Positions 1 through 10,311 of a stretch of DNA of 64,000 bases are shown piece by piece. This DNA comes from an uncultured Robiginitomaculum sp. GTDB taxonomy: Bacteria; Pseudomonadota; Alphaproteobacteria; Caulobacterales; Maricaulaceae. The DNA lies in the NCBI GenBank assembly GCA_938015875.1, contig CALLXE010000034.1, positions 1 to 64,000 of the forward strand, written 5' to 3'. A model generated the notes under the pieces. The model saw only the letters and a list, made by a program, of their open reading frames with translations, did no database searches and had not been told where the DNA came from. The first letter of the stretch is position 1. Each line of letters opens with the position of its first letter. Made by a program: the position numbers and the translations under genes.

Positions 1-9
1 GAGATGGGC

Positions 10-357
10 TCAGGCCTTGTCTTCAAGGGCTGAGTCGGACGGGTATGACCGCGCGGGGTCGGCTATGATTTCTGCGTTCAAAACGCCGGCTATATCAGTC
101 CATTTCGGGTTCAACAGGCGAAGCCGTTTGACAACCCAAGACCGGTTGGCTTTCAAAATTTGCGCTTGGCGAGCCGTCGCGCTGTCTTTTGTCCGGTGGA
201 CTTCAAACCACATCAACTGCGTGCAGGCCTGATGTTTGGGCGCAATCCCTTTGACGTTGCCGCCTGCGTGGGCCGCCACAGCGGCGATCAAATCATCGGT
301 CTCGCCGATATAGAGCGTGCCTTTAGGGCGGTTCGTCATGATAAATGTATAATGCAT
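10..357 (-). CDS. GIY-YIG superfamily protein (YhbQ-like), possibly catalytically degenerate
   Basis: MHYTFIMTNRPKGTLYIGETDDL...CTQLMWFEVH...LLNPKWTDI matches the small GIY-YIG (YhbQ-like) layout. Confidence 0.8.
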   Translation of the reverse strand: MHYTFIMTNRPKGTLYIGETDDLIAAVAAHAGGNVKGIAPKHQACTQLMWFEVHRTKDSATARQAQILKANRSWVVKRLRLLNPKWTDIAGVLNAEIIADPARSYPSDSALEDKA

Positions 358-414
358 AAAACGGGGTTTAGGCGCTTTGCGCGGGCAGGGCTACAGGAAA
401 TGCCTGCGGCGCAT

Positions 415-453
415 AAAAAACGCGCCGCAATCCCAAAAGGACGCGGCGCGTTT
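415..453 (-). terminator. Rho-independent terminator downstream of the cold-shock gene
   Basis: Perfect stem aaacgcgccgc/gcggcgcgttt with a T6 run on the minus strand. Confidence 0.75.
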
Positions 454-548
454 CTGTTATCTTGAAGCTGTTGCGATTCGCTGAGACGCTAATCGCTGTT
501 CAAATTCACCCAAGTACACCGTTATCGATGTGTTGGAGGAAATTTGAA

Positions 549-764
549 TTAAGCCATAGAGATGTTTTCAACGGCAGTTTTGCCGGAGCGCTGATCAACA
601 GCTGTATCGAAGGAGACTTTGTCGCCTTCTTGCAAGCCTTGCAGGCCGCCGCGCTGAACTGCGGAAATGTGTACAAATACATCGTCGCCGTTTTCAGGCG
701 CGATAAAGCCGAAGCCTTTTTGTGTATTGAAGAATTTAACAGTACCTGTTTGCATATCTGACAT
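549..764 (-). CDS. Cold-shock domain protein (CspA family)
   Basis: [32 protein letters not shown] contains the RNP1/RNP2 motifs. Confidence 0.95.
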   Translation of the reverse strand: MSDMQTGTVKFFNTQKGFGFIAPENGDDVFVHISAVQRGGLQGLQEGDKVSFDTAVDQRSGKTAVENISMA

Positions 765-1028
765 GGGTATTTTCCTTTCACGTCATAAAATTTGCCGGGC
801 CGCAAGAGCGCAGCCGTGGCGTTTGTCGATGTCGGGAAGAGAAAAACACATAGTCACCGAAAACATTCTCCCTTTTGGACGGGGCAAGGTGTTCGGTTAG
901 TAAGCCGGATTGGTCGGCCTTTGATCGATAACAGGCATATGGGCGCTATTGGCTGTGTTTGCAAGGGCTGATGTGTAAATGATTTTCGGATGACGCGACG
1001 GATTGCGTCGAACGGGCCTGACTGTTGC

Positions 1029-1496
1029 CTAATCGCGGTGATAGGGCGTGCCGGCCATAATCGACAGGCTGCGGTAAATCTGCTCCGCCATCATGACGCG
1101 CACCAATTTATGAGGCCAGACCTGCGTGCCAAAGCTCCATTTAACGGCGCCGGCGGGGATGTCCCCGGGTTCAAAGCCGTCGGCCCCGCCAATGGCAAAA
1201 ACGACCGCGCTCTCCGCGCTGTCGCGCCACGCAGTCATCTGATTTGCCATTTGCCGGGATGTGATTGATTTGCCGCGTTCATCGAGAATTACCAAGCGCG
1301 CACCGGCGTATGGCGCAAGGATCATCTGCGTCTCTGCGCTGCGTGATTTTGCGCTGCGCGTATCGATTGCGGCCTCTGTTATGTCGGGAATGCCCAGGCC
1401 GCGTCCCAAATGCTGCGCGCGGATGATATAGTCGTCTGTAAGGTCGCGCTCCGGTCCCGATTTCATCAGGCCTGAGGCGCGCAGGACAATTTTCAT
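1029..1496 (-). CDS. rlmH: 23S rRNA (pseudouridine1915-N3)-methyltransferase RlmH
   Basis: MKIVLRASGLMKSGPERDL...FAIGGADGF...MAEQIYRSLSIMAGTPYHRD; start trimmed to the internal ATG at 1496. Confidence 0.93.
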   Translation of the reverse strand: MKIVLRASGLMKSGPERDLTDDYIIRAQHLGRGLGIPDITEAAIDTRSAKSRSAETQMILAPYAGARLVILDERGKSITSRQMANQMTAWRDSAESAVVFAIGGADGFEPGDIPAGAVKWSFGTQVWPHKLVRVMMAEQIYRSLSIMAGTPYHRD

Positions 1497-1518
1497 AACA
1501 GAGCCGTCGTATCTATTG

Positions 1519-1956
1519 CTATTGGGACGGTTTAAACGTCGCTTCCACGCCCAAATGGCCTTCGCCGGCGGGGGAGGTCCAGATTTTCTCAATGTTGTAA
1601 TATTCGCGCACTTCCGGACGGAAGATATGCAAAATTACGTCACCGGCATCAATCAGAACCCAGTCATTGGCTTCCTGACCTTCAATGCCCAATTTGGAAA
1701 TTCCGGCCTCTTTAAGCCCTTTTTGAACATAATCGGCCAACGCATTGACGTGACGGTTTGATCGGCCGGAGACCACAATCATAATATCTGCAATTGAGGA
1801 TTTACCCTTCAAATCGATATTCAAAATCTCTTGGGCGGAATGCTCTTCCAAAATATCTGTGATCAGTTTTGCCAATTTTTTGGCATCCTGCAGAGCTTTG
1901 GGCGTGGTGACACCTGCGTTCAGGTTCGTGGTTCCGGTATTAAATCGCGTAGACAA
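1519..1956 (-). CDS. rsfS: Ribosome silencing factor RsfS
   Basis: IADIMIVVSGRSNRHVNALAD...WVLIDAGDVILHIFRPEVREYYNIEKIW. Confidence 0.95.
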   Translation of the reverse strand: MSTRFNTGTTNLNAGVTTPKALQDAKKLAKLITDILEEHSAQEILNIDLKGKSSIADIMIVVSGRSNRHVNALADYVQKGLKEAGISKLGIEGQEANDWVLIDAGDVILHIFRPEVREYYNIEKIWTSPAGEGHLGVEATFKPSQ

Positions 1957-2006
1957 GGTGTCTCCTTTTAGAGTTATATCACTCTAACATATTATGGGGC
2001 AGGCGG

Positions 2007-2579
2007 CTATCCTTTACGCGCGCGCCGGATAGCTGTTGAGGACAGGCTGTTAAGGGGCGGCGTCAGATAAGTCCAGCACGGCGTGCATAAACCCGGCAAA
2101 ATATGCGCTTGAGCCTCGTTAATGCGGCTTTGACTGTACATTCGGGCGGCTTTGGACAGACGCGCCTTCACCGCTTCGCCCGGACGACCGATGACGACAA
2201 TCGGAAGTGTGTCAAAAATACCCTGCCAGTTTTTCCATTTCGGAAACTGCCGCAAATTATCTGCGCCCATCAACCAGACAAAATTATGACGGGGCCATCG
2301 CAGTTTCGCGCGGGCTAACATATCGGCGGTATAGCGCGTCCCGAAGTCCTGCTCCATCTCATTTATCTTCATTTGCGGGGGTAGGCCCAGATCAATTACG
2401 CTTTGCTTGCGCTCGGCATAATTATTCGTCGACGCTTTAAGCGGGTTGCCGGGGCTGACGAGCCACCAAACCTGATCCAGACCGACTTGGCGAAGTCCCG
2501 TCTGCGCAACTGACATATGGCCGGCATGGGCCGGATTAAATGAGCCGCCAAACAGGCCGATTTTTGGGCCGGATTTCAT
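2007..2579 (-). CDS. nadD: Nicotinate-nucleotide adenylyltransferase
   Basis: IGLFGGSFNPAHAGHMSVA with the GSFNPxHxGH motif; located between proA and rsfS. Confidence 0.95.
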   Translation of the reverse strand: MKSGPKIGLFGGSFNPAHAGHMSVAQTGLRQVGLDQVWWLVSPGNPLKASTNNYAERKQSVIDLGLPPQMKINEMEQDFGTRYTADMLARAKLRWPRHNFVWLMGADNLRQFPKWKNWQGIFDTLPIVVIGRPGEAVKARLSKAARMYSQSRINEAQAHILPGLCTPCWTYLTPPLNSLSSTAIRRARKG

Positions 2580-2598
2580 ACAATCCCTATGGCGTGTA

Positions 2599-3882
2599 TC
2601 AGACAGGTCGCGTCTGCCCTGTACCGAGCACGGTGTATTTATAGGTCGTCAAATGCTCTGCGCCGACCGGACCGCGCGCGTGGATACGGCCGGTTGCAAT
2701 ACCGATTTCCGCGCCAAAGCCAAATTCGCCGCCATCGGCATATTGGGTCGAGGCATTGTGCACGCAAATCGCGCTGTCGACTGTGGACAGGAATTTTTGC
2801 GCGGCTGCGTCATCGGCAGTCACAATCGCGTCCGTATGACCGGAGCTGTATTTAGCGATATGCGTTAACGCGTCGTCTATGTCGTCAGTGACTTTGATCG
2901 ATAAAATTGCGTCCAGATATTCGGTCGCGTAATCCTCATCACTCGCAGGGTTAATCCCGATAGCCAGTTCGCGGGATTTCAAATCTCCGCGCAGCTCACA
3001 GCCTAAATCTGTCAGGGCATCAGCAATCAGCGGCAGCAAACTCGGCGCGATATGCTTATCAATCAGCAGCGTTTCCGTCGCGCCGCAAACGCCGGTGCGG
3101 CGCATTTTGGCATTTGTGACAATATCGACGGCCATTTGCGGATCTGCTTTTGCATGCACGTAAGTATGGCAAAGCCCTTCAAGATGGGCCAGTACGGGAA
3201 CCCGCGCATCCGTTTGTACGCGCGCGATCAGGTTTTTACCGCCGCGCGGAATGATCAGGCTAACGCAATCATTCAGGCCCGAGAGCAGCATACCGACAGC
3301 GGCGCGGTCAGTCGTCGCAATCATTTGAATGGCCGTTTCGGGAAGGCCTGCATCTTTAAGGCCCGCCGTCAGGCAGGTGTGGATAGCGGTGCTGCTTTTT
3401 GCGCTCTCTGATCCGCCGCGCAAAATCGCAGCATTGCCTGATTTCACGCATAGCGCGCCGGCGTCTGCGGTCACGTTCGGGCGGCTTTCATAGATAATAC
3501 CGATGACGCCGATGGGAACGCGCACTTTGGCAATCGTCAATCCGTTAGGACGGCCCCAGCGTTTGTCTTCAATGCCAACAGGATCGGGCAGGGCAGCAAT
3601 CGCTTCCAGCCCTGAGGCGATGCCTTCAATACGGCCATCGTCAAGCTGCAGGCGGTCCAGCATGGCCCCTGTCAGGCCCTTTGCGCGGCCGGCGTCCATG
3701 TCCTGCGTGTTCGCAGCAAGTATGGTGTCCGCGCCGGCGCGTATATGCTTCGCCATAGCCATGAGAGCCTGATTCTTTTGCGATTCGCTTGCCAGACGCA
3801 ATGCGCTCGCAGCGATTTGTGCATCTGCGCCAAGGCGGTCCATATAGGCGCTTAAATCTGAAATCGGGGTGTGGTCGGTCAT
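2599..3882 (-). CDS. proA: Glutamate-5-semialdehyde dehydrogenase
   Basis: Full-length gamma-glutamyl phosphate reductase with PRGGKNLI and TGVCGATETLLID motifs. Confidence 0.97.
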   Translation of the reverse strand: MTDHTPISDLSAYMDRLGADAQIAASALRLASESQKNQALMAMAKHIRAGADTILAANTQDMDAGRAKGLTGAMLDRLQLDDGRIEGIASGLEAIAALPDPVGIEDKRWGRPNGLTIAKVRVPIGVIGIIYESRPNVTADAGALCVKSGNAAILRGGSESAKSSTAIHTCLTAGLKDAGLPETAIQMIATTDRAAVGMLLSGLNDCVSLIIPRGGKNLIARVQTDARVPVLAHLEGLCHTYVHAKADPQMAVDIVTNAKMRRTGVCGATETLLIDKHIAPSLLPLIADALTDLGCELRGDLKSRELAIGINPASDEDYATEYLDAILSIKVTDDIDDALTHIAKYSSGHTDAIVTADDAAAQKFLSTVDSAICVHNASTQYADGGEFGFGAEIGIATGRIHARGPVGAEHLTTYKYTVLGTGQTRPV

Positions 3883-5021
3883 AATAAAGCCAAGTCGTCT
3901 GCGTGAATAAGGGCGGCCCCGGCAGTATAGCCGAGGTATTCTTTGATGTCGCCGGAGTTTTTACCGGCAATCAAGCGCGCATCGTCCGCGCCATAGGCCG
4001 TGATGCCGCCGCCGATTTGACGGCCGGTTTGGTCATGAATTGAGATCGCATCGCCTTTTTCAAAGGCGCCCTCAATGGCGGTTACGCCGGCCGGAAGCAG
4101 GCTTTTGCTCCGCCGCAGCGCGCCTTCGGCACCGGCGTCGATGGTAATTTTCCCGGTGGGATTTATCGTACCGAGTATCCATTGTTTGCGCGCCGTTTTC
4201 GGATCAGCCTGCGCCTTAAACCAGCTTGTTTTTGCGCCGGACAGCATAGCAGAGAGCGGTGAAAAAGCGTCGCCGCGCGTGACGGCCATATGGCACCCTG
4301 CCCAAACGGCGATCCGCGCCGCAGCAATTTTTGTCGCCATACCGCCGGTGCCGACGCCCGCCGCAGCGTTCACGCCGCCGCCCATTGCTTCAATTTGCGG
4401 CGTGATGGTCTCAATAACCGGGATATGTTTTGCGCCCGGATCTGTGCGGGGGTCAGCCGTGTAAAGTCCGTCAATATCAGATAAGAGCACTAAAATATCC
4501 GCATCCGCCATTTGCGCTACCCGCGCGGCGAGGCGGTCATTATCGCCGTACCGAATTTCGTTGGTCGAAACCGTATCGTTCTCGTTTACAATCGGCACCG
4601 CCCCCAAATCCAGAAGCGTATTGAGCGTGCGGCGACCGTTCAGCCAACGGCGACGATCCTCCGTATCCGGAGCCGTCAAAAGTGTCTGCGCTGTGACATA
4701 GCCATAAGGCGATAAGACATCTTCGTAGCTTTGGGTCAGTTGTGCCTGACCGGCAGCGGCGCAGGCCTGTTTTTGTTGCAGATTTAAGGTTTGCCCGCGC
4801 AGGCCTAAGCGCGACCGGCCCAGTGCGATCGCGCCGGAGGACACAATGATGATCTTGGTGCCGCGCTTTCGCACTGTGTCAATATCAACAGCCAGAGCCG
4901 CAAGCCAGCCCCGATTAACTTCGCCTGTGTCCTGATTAACCAGCAGCGCCGAGCCAATTTTGATGACCACGCACTTTGCCGTTTTAAGGGCGTCTGAAAA
5001 ATATGTGTCACTGCTCGACAT
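3879..5021 (-). CDS. proB: Glutamate 5-kinase with C-terminal PUA domain
   Basis: VVIKIGSALLV...VPIVNENDTVSTNEIRYGDNDRLAA; overlaps proA by 4 bp. Confidence 0.97.
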   Translation of the reverse strand: MSSSDTYFSDALKTAKCVVIKIGSALLVNQDTGEVNRGWLAALAVDIDTVRKRGTKIIIVSSGAIALGRSRLGLRGQTLNLQQKQACAAAGQAQLTQSYEDVLSPYGYVTAQTLLTAPDTEDRRRWLNGRRTLNTLLDLGAVPIVNENDTVSTNEIRYGDNDRLAARVAQMADADILVLLSDIDGLYTADPRTDPGAKHIPVIETITPQIEAMGGGVNAAAGVGTGGMATKIAAARIAVWAGCHMAVTRGDAFSPLSAMLSGAKTSWFKAQADPKTARKQWILGTINPTGKITIDAGAEGALRRSKSLLPAGVTAIEGAFEKGDAISIHDQTGRQIGGGITAYGADDARLIAGKNSGDIKEYLGYTAGAALIHADDLALL

Positions 5022-5027
5022 AAGAAA

Positions 5028-6113
<1,086 letters not shown>

Positions 6114-6593
6114 CTAACGACTTTTTCTGTGGTTGTCCGGTGCGCTTTGCGCTGATAAAAGCCGGCCGGCTGTGGCGCTCATGCCGCCATCTGTTGTCGG
6201 GCCGGGACGCATTTGAAAGCCGTGCCGTGAGTAAAATCCGGATTTCCCCCGCGCCGCCAGAAGTCCCACAGTTGCCGTTTCGGGCAGGGTGCGGGTTAAG
6301 CGCGAGATCAGCTTTCGCACGACAGCATCACCAAGGCCCTTACCCCGGTGGATAGGTGACACGATCACGTCCTGAATATAGACGTTAAGTATCCCGTCAC
6401 CCACTGCGCGGCCAAATGCGACGAGGGTTTTGCCGTCATAATGACTGACGGTCATCAAACTGCCCAGCAGGGCTGCCTGCGCGTGAGCGAGCGGGAGTTT
6501 CCCCCAACCGCAATCGTCGCGCAGGGCCTTAAACTGCGCGGCATCAGGCGTGGCGAAGCTGATCAGTAAATCATTTGGGGGCTCATGTTTCAT
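6114..6593 (-). CDS. GNAT-family N-acetyltransferase
   Basis: YIQDVIVSPIHRGKGLGDAVVRKLI acetyl-CoA binding loop; start trimmed to ATG at 6593. Confidence 0.85.
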   Translation of the reverse strand: MKHEPPNDLLISFATPDAAQFKALRDDCGWGKLPLAHAQAALLGSLMTVSHYDGKTLVAFGRAVGDGILNVYIQDVIVSPIHRGKGLGDAVVRKLISRLTRTLPETATVGLLAARGKSGFYSRHGFQMRPGPTTDGGMSATAGRLLSAQSAPDNHRKSR

Positions 6594-7167
6594 GGCTCGG
6601 CTCCCGTAAAAACGCCAGTCCCGGCGATTTGGCGAGACGGGCCATAGAAAACAGATCCGGGCTGTCACCCATGCAGACAAAGCCAAGTTTCTCAAGCACG
6701 CGCGCAGAGGCGGGATTGTCCTTAAACACGTCCGCATGAATTGGCGTTGGCCCGTTGGTCGCCTCAAAAGTTTCAAGCGCAGCGGCACAGGCTTCCGTGG
6801 CGTAACCCTGTCCCCAAAGGGTCCGGGAAACCCAATAGCCCAGTTCCCACGCGCCGGATTTGGTTTTAAAAAATCCGACTATCCCGCGAAGCGCGCCACA
6901 ATCACGGGGATACAGCGCATAGTTAAACCGCAGGCCTCTGTTCCACGCGGCTTTATTAATCAACAACCAAACTTCGGCTGAGACCCGCGGCATAGGGTAG
7001 GGAATAGAGCCCATCATTTTCGCAATGTCGTAATCGCTGATATGTTCGGAGAGCGCCGCCGCATCGCGGTCACTGACTTTTCGCAAGACTGCGCGCGGGG
7101 TCACAATTGTCTCCGGCATAGTGATTGCGGACGGGGCGAAAGGCGGTGTCATTGCTGCGTTGAACAT
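6583..7167 (-). CDS. GNAT-family (RimJ/RimL type) N-acetyltransferase
   Basis: TPRAVLRKVSDRDAAALSEHISD...ELGYWVSRTLWGQGYATEA...NPASARVLEKLGF; start trimmed to ATG at 7167 because the longer ORF runs into rpmA. Confidence 0.85.
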   Translation of the reverse strand: MFNAAMTPPFAPSAITMPETIVTPRAVLRKVSDRDAAALSEHISDYDIAKMMGSIPYPMPRVSAEVWLLINKAAWNRGLRFNYALYPRDCGALRGIVGFFKTKSGAWELGYWVSRTLWGQGYATEACAAALETFEATNGPTPIHADVFKDNPASARVLEKLGFVCMGDSPDLFSMARLAKSPGLAFLREPSHET

Positions 7168-7188
7168 AGCGGTCTCCAAACCGGGCAT

Positions 7189-7222
7189 AAAAAAAGGGAA
7201 GGCGGCGGTCCGTCTTCCCTTA
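7189..7222 (-). terminator. Rho-independent terminator downstream of rpmA
   Basis: aagggaag...cttccctt stem followed by a T7 run on the minus strand. Confidence 0.7.
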
Positions 7223-7276
7223 AAGCTTGAAGCTTCGGACTGCCTGATCAGGGGCAATCCGTATGTATTTGGATTG

Positions 7277-7543
7277 CTATTCAGCGGCCTGCGCTGTGAC
7301 AACGGACACAAATGTGCGGTTGTTGCGTTTTGTCGTAAACGCCACGCGGCCTTCGGTCTTCGCAAAGAGCGTGTGGTCTTTGCCCATGCCGACATGCTCG
7401 CCCGGGTAATATTTCGTACCGCGTTGACGAATAATAATGTTACCCGGAATCACAGCTTGTCCGCCGGATTTCTTGACGCCAAGGCGACGGCCTGCACTGT
7501 CGCGACCGTTATTTGATGAACCACCGGCTTTTTTATGTGCCAT
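7277..7543 (-). CDS. rpmA: 50S ribosomal protein L27
   Basis: [61 protein letters not shown]. Confidence 0.99.
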   Translation of the reverse strand: MAHKKAGGSSNNGRDSAGRRLGVKKSGGQAVIPGNIIIRQRGTKYYPGEHVGMGKDHTLFAKTEGRVAFTTKRNNRTFVSVVTAQAAE

Positions 7544-7614
7544 GATGAACTCCGTAGGGTTTGCGCGGGTTTGATTTGCGCGCGTGAATTAAAAGATGAG
7601 CAAAGGCTCTTAAA

Positions 7615-7929
7615 TTATTTAGCTGTAATACCGGTAATGCGGACAACAGATTCGAGTTGACGATGACCTTTTTTACGGCGGTAAGTCTGGCGGCGCTTCT
7701 TTTTGAAGACCAGGACTTTTTTGCCTTGGCGCTGCTCAATGACTTCTCCGGCAACGGATGCGCCTTTAACAGTCGGCGCGCCGACAGAGACGTCACCGTC
7801 TTTGCCACACATCAGAACATCGTCGAATTTGACCTTTGCGCCGGCGTCGCCTTCGACTTTTTCAACGATGATCAAATCGTTTTCAGCAACTTTGTATTGT
7901 TTACCACCGGTTTTGATGACAGCGAACAT
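7615..7929 (-). CDS. rplU: 50S ribosomal protein L21
   Basis: [27 protein letters not shown]; start trimmed to ATG at 7929. Confidence 0.98.
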   Translation of the reverse strand: MFAVIKTGGKQYKVAENDLIIVEKVEGDAGAKVKFDDVLMCGKDGDVSVGAPTVKGASVAGEVIEQRQGKKVLVFKKKRRQTYRRKKGHRQLESVVRITGITAK

Positions 7930-8001
7930 GAGCGTTTCCTTTGGTGTCAATGGGTGAGGCCGTATGCCTGCGCCATTGCGTAAAATCTGTGATAAGCGAA
8001 A

Positions 8002-8021
8002 AGCCCCGCTGACGCAGGGCT
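8002..8021 (-). promoter_or_regulatory. Stem-loop in the rplU 5' region (possible leader hairpin)
   Basis: agccc-c-gc tgac gc-agggct hairpin about 70 bp upstream of the rplU ATG. Confidence 0.3.
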
Positions 8022-8247
8022 GCTTTATGAAACGCGGAATATACGGATGGCGCTTGTGAAGTCAACGACGAAAGGGGGGTATTTGCAGGTTATTTGAGGG
8101 GCGCGGCGGCGCGAAATCATGAGCATTTTATAAGACATTCGGCATGAAAGCCTATAAATGACACGCAGCAGCTTCAATCTGCATGTGCCGACTCAAATCT
8201 TTGCCGGTGCGCCAAATACTGCAATCTGTCTTATTGAGGCGACCATA

Positions 8248-8601
8248 ATGACACTTTCTCTCTCTGATTTCTTAAGCTGTGTAAGGAACGCCCCGGAAAT
8301 GGTGAGTTTTGATGATTCGATGGCTGTTATAGACGCAAATTATCACTTTACCCCGGCGGCGTTTAAAAACGGTGCGATTAATAATACGGCCGGACAAAAT
8401 TCCGGTTCCTGTAAAATATTGGCGTTCGGAGCGCTTAACGGACTGACGCGGGCGCAAACGCTGACCTGTTTCGGGGATTTTTACCGCAAAGATGTCTTGG
8501 AAAACCCGGACGGATCCGATCACGGCAATATCAGAAACTTCATGGCTTTTGGCTATGCCGGCATTAAATTTGACGCTCCGCCGCTGACCGCAAAGCGGTG
8601 A
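8248..8601 (+). CDS. HopJ-type protein (PF08888-like)
   Basis: FDDSMAVIDANYHFTPAAFKNGAINNTAGQNSGSCKILAFGALNGLTRAQTLTCFGDFYRKDVLENPDGSDHGNIRNFM matches the HopJ family signature as recalled; start trimmed to ATG at 8248. Confidence 0.88.
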   Translation: MTLSLSDFLSCVRNAPEMVSFDDSMAVIDANYHFTPAAFKNGAINNTAGQNSGSCKILAFGALNGLTRAQTLTCFGDFYRKDVLENPDGSDHGNIRNFMAFGYAGIKFDAPPLTAKR

Positions 8602-8718
8602 TAGTGGGGCGGAAGTTCGCTGCGGGGGCGCGAGCCATTTATTTTAAAGCATATGAGGGCGGCCGGCGATCTGCATCTTTAACCGGCGCGGGCTTTTCGG
8701 ATGTGGAATAAAGGGCAA

Positions 8719-9498
8719 ATGCAATATCTTTTCCCGGCCTTACGCCCGACACTTTTTTGCGCATTCGCTTTAACGCTCTCGCCCCTCGCCGGAGCGGTGA
8801 TTTGCGATGATATTTTGTTTGATGAAGCTGAATACTCTGTTTGCCGGGCCGACCCGGCGACAGAGGACATCCGTTTGTTCTTAAACGATGCCAATGCAAA
8901 GCCATTGGGCACATTTGACGCCATTAAAGGCCTGTTGGATGCGGATGAGCAATTGGTCTTCGCCATGAACGGGGGCATGTATCACGCGGACCAAAGTCCG
9001 GTCGGCGGCTTCCATGATCACGGCAAAGATATAGCGCCGCTAAATACCAATAATGGCAAGGGTAATTTCTATATGCTGCCCAACGGCATGTTTTGGCTCA
9101 CCAAGTCCAAATATGGCGGTAGGCGCAGCGCATATGTTGCAACGACTCAGTATTACGCGGAAGGGGCTCATTCCGTATTACAGGCTACGCAGTCGGGCCC
9201 AATGCTTGTTGTTAACGGGACGCTACACCCGAAATTCAACCCAAAATCACGCAGCAAACGCATACGTAATGGCGTGGGGCAGTGTAAAGGCGGGCAGATT
9301 GTCTTTGTGATATCAAATCAACCCGTAAATTTTCATAGTTTTGCGACCCTGTTCAATGAGCACTTGGGTTGCGATAGCGCGCTCTATCTTGATGGCGTGA
9401 TAAGCCGTCTATATGCGCCGCAACTCGGCCGTAATGATCCGGGCGTGAAAATGGGCCCCATGATAGGCATCGTTAAGCGCGAGTTACCAAATCCGTAG
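8719..9498 (+). CDS. Phosphodiester glycosidase (NAGPA/DUF2233-like) secreted protein
   Basis: Signal-like N-terminus; LVFAMNGGMYHADQSPVGGF...SGPMLVVNGTLHPKF...LYLDGVISRLYAP. Confidence 0.85.
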   Translation: MQYLFPALRPTLFCAFALTLSPLAGAVICDDILFDEAEYSVCRADPATEDIRLFLNDANAKPLGTFDAIKGLLDADEQLVFAMNGGMYHADQSPVGGFHDHGKDIAPLNTNNGKGNFYMLPNGMFWLTKSKYGGRRSAYVATTQYYAEGAHSVLQATQSGPMLVVNGTLHPKFNPKSRSKRIRNGVGQCKGGQIVFVISNQPVNFHSFATLFNEHLGCDSALYLDGVISRLYAPQLGRNDPGVKMGPMIGIVKRELPNP

Positions 9499-9589
9499 AG
9501 TTTGAAATCAGTCAGTGGCGTGCGTGACGCCAAAGCAAAATTTATGATTCTGATTGTCATCGAATTTGTAGAAAATTCAGAATCGCATA

Positions 9590-10152
9590 TCAGCGAGATA
9601 ATTGACAATTCACCGTATATTTGAGCTTTGAACCGGGCGCCGAGTTATTTCGGCGTTTTTGATTTACCTGTCCCGGCCGCTCGAAGAGAAAACGGTTAGC
9701 CGGAAAATTGTACCGGTGTCCGTCGTCATATCGCACGGGAAAGTCAGGAAAGCACGCGATGTAGCCGAAGATGAATTCGCTGAAACTCATGCGCAATCTT
9801 TCGACTAATCTGAAATTATCAACGGTCACTAGGGCGTTTTGCGCGCCGGTGTCAAACCCGATGACCTTTCCATCGCTTTCTATACCAACAATGTATATAT
9901 CGCCTACGGCCCCGCGTTTATAAATTTCCAGGTTTGTATAATATTCAGTCTCAGCGCTAATCGGAGGGTGCAGAATTTCAAGAGGTGCCGGGTAGTTTTG
10001 CGGTTCATCCGGTTCTTTGATTTTGCCAAAACCAAATTTCTGAATGAAGCGCAGATAATCTTTCGGGAGATCTGCGCATGTTTTTATCGCAACATTACCG
10101 GCCTGCTTAAATCCGGCGAATAATGCCGTTTTTCCGGCGGCAAGGCTTTCAT
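9590..10152 (-). pseudogene. SMI1/KNR4 (SUKH)-like protein with an N-terminal frameshift at an A5 homopolymer
   Basis: Manual translation of the minus strand gives a stop-free frame from about 10156 to the TGA at 9590: ..GFKQAGNVAIKTCADLPKDYLRFIQKFGFGKIKEPDEP...LEIYKRGAVGDIYIVGIESDGKVIGFDTGAQNALVTVDNF...MSFSEFIFGYIACFPD. No in-frame ATG/GTG/TTG lies near its N-terminus. ATG at 10152 (MKALPPEK) becomes in frame if one A is added at 10129-10133. Confidence 0.55.
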
Positions 10153-10250
10153 AGATTTAATCATGTTAGGCTCATTGCTGACGTGTTTATCGGATGCACG
10201 CTGTGATGCAAACGATAGCATAGTTTGCCGATTCATTTTCCCCCGCCCAT

Positions 10251-10283
10251 AAAAAAAAGGCCCCGCCGAAGCGGAGCCTTTCC
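10251..10283 (-). terminator. Rho-independent terminator downstream of the giant repeat gene
   Basis: Minus strand aaaggctccgcttcggcggggccttt followed by a T-run. Confidence 0.75.
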
Positions 10284-10311
10284 TATTTTTAAAGCCAAAG
10301 CTTTGACGGGT

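Noticed and set aside
7168-7395. N-terminal extension of the GNAT ORF (start at 7395)
   Set aside because: It overlaps the rpmA coding region and terminator on the same strand; the internal ATG at 7167 gives a normal GNAT length.
8248-8601. HopJ as evidence for a type III secretion effector
   Set aside because: No T3SS genes are in the window, and the family name derives from one member; function is not implied.
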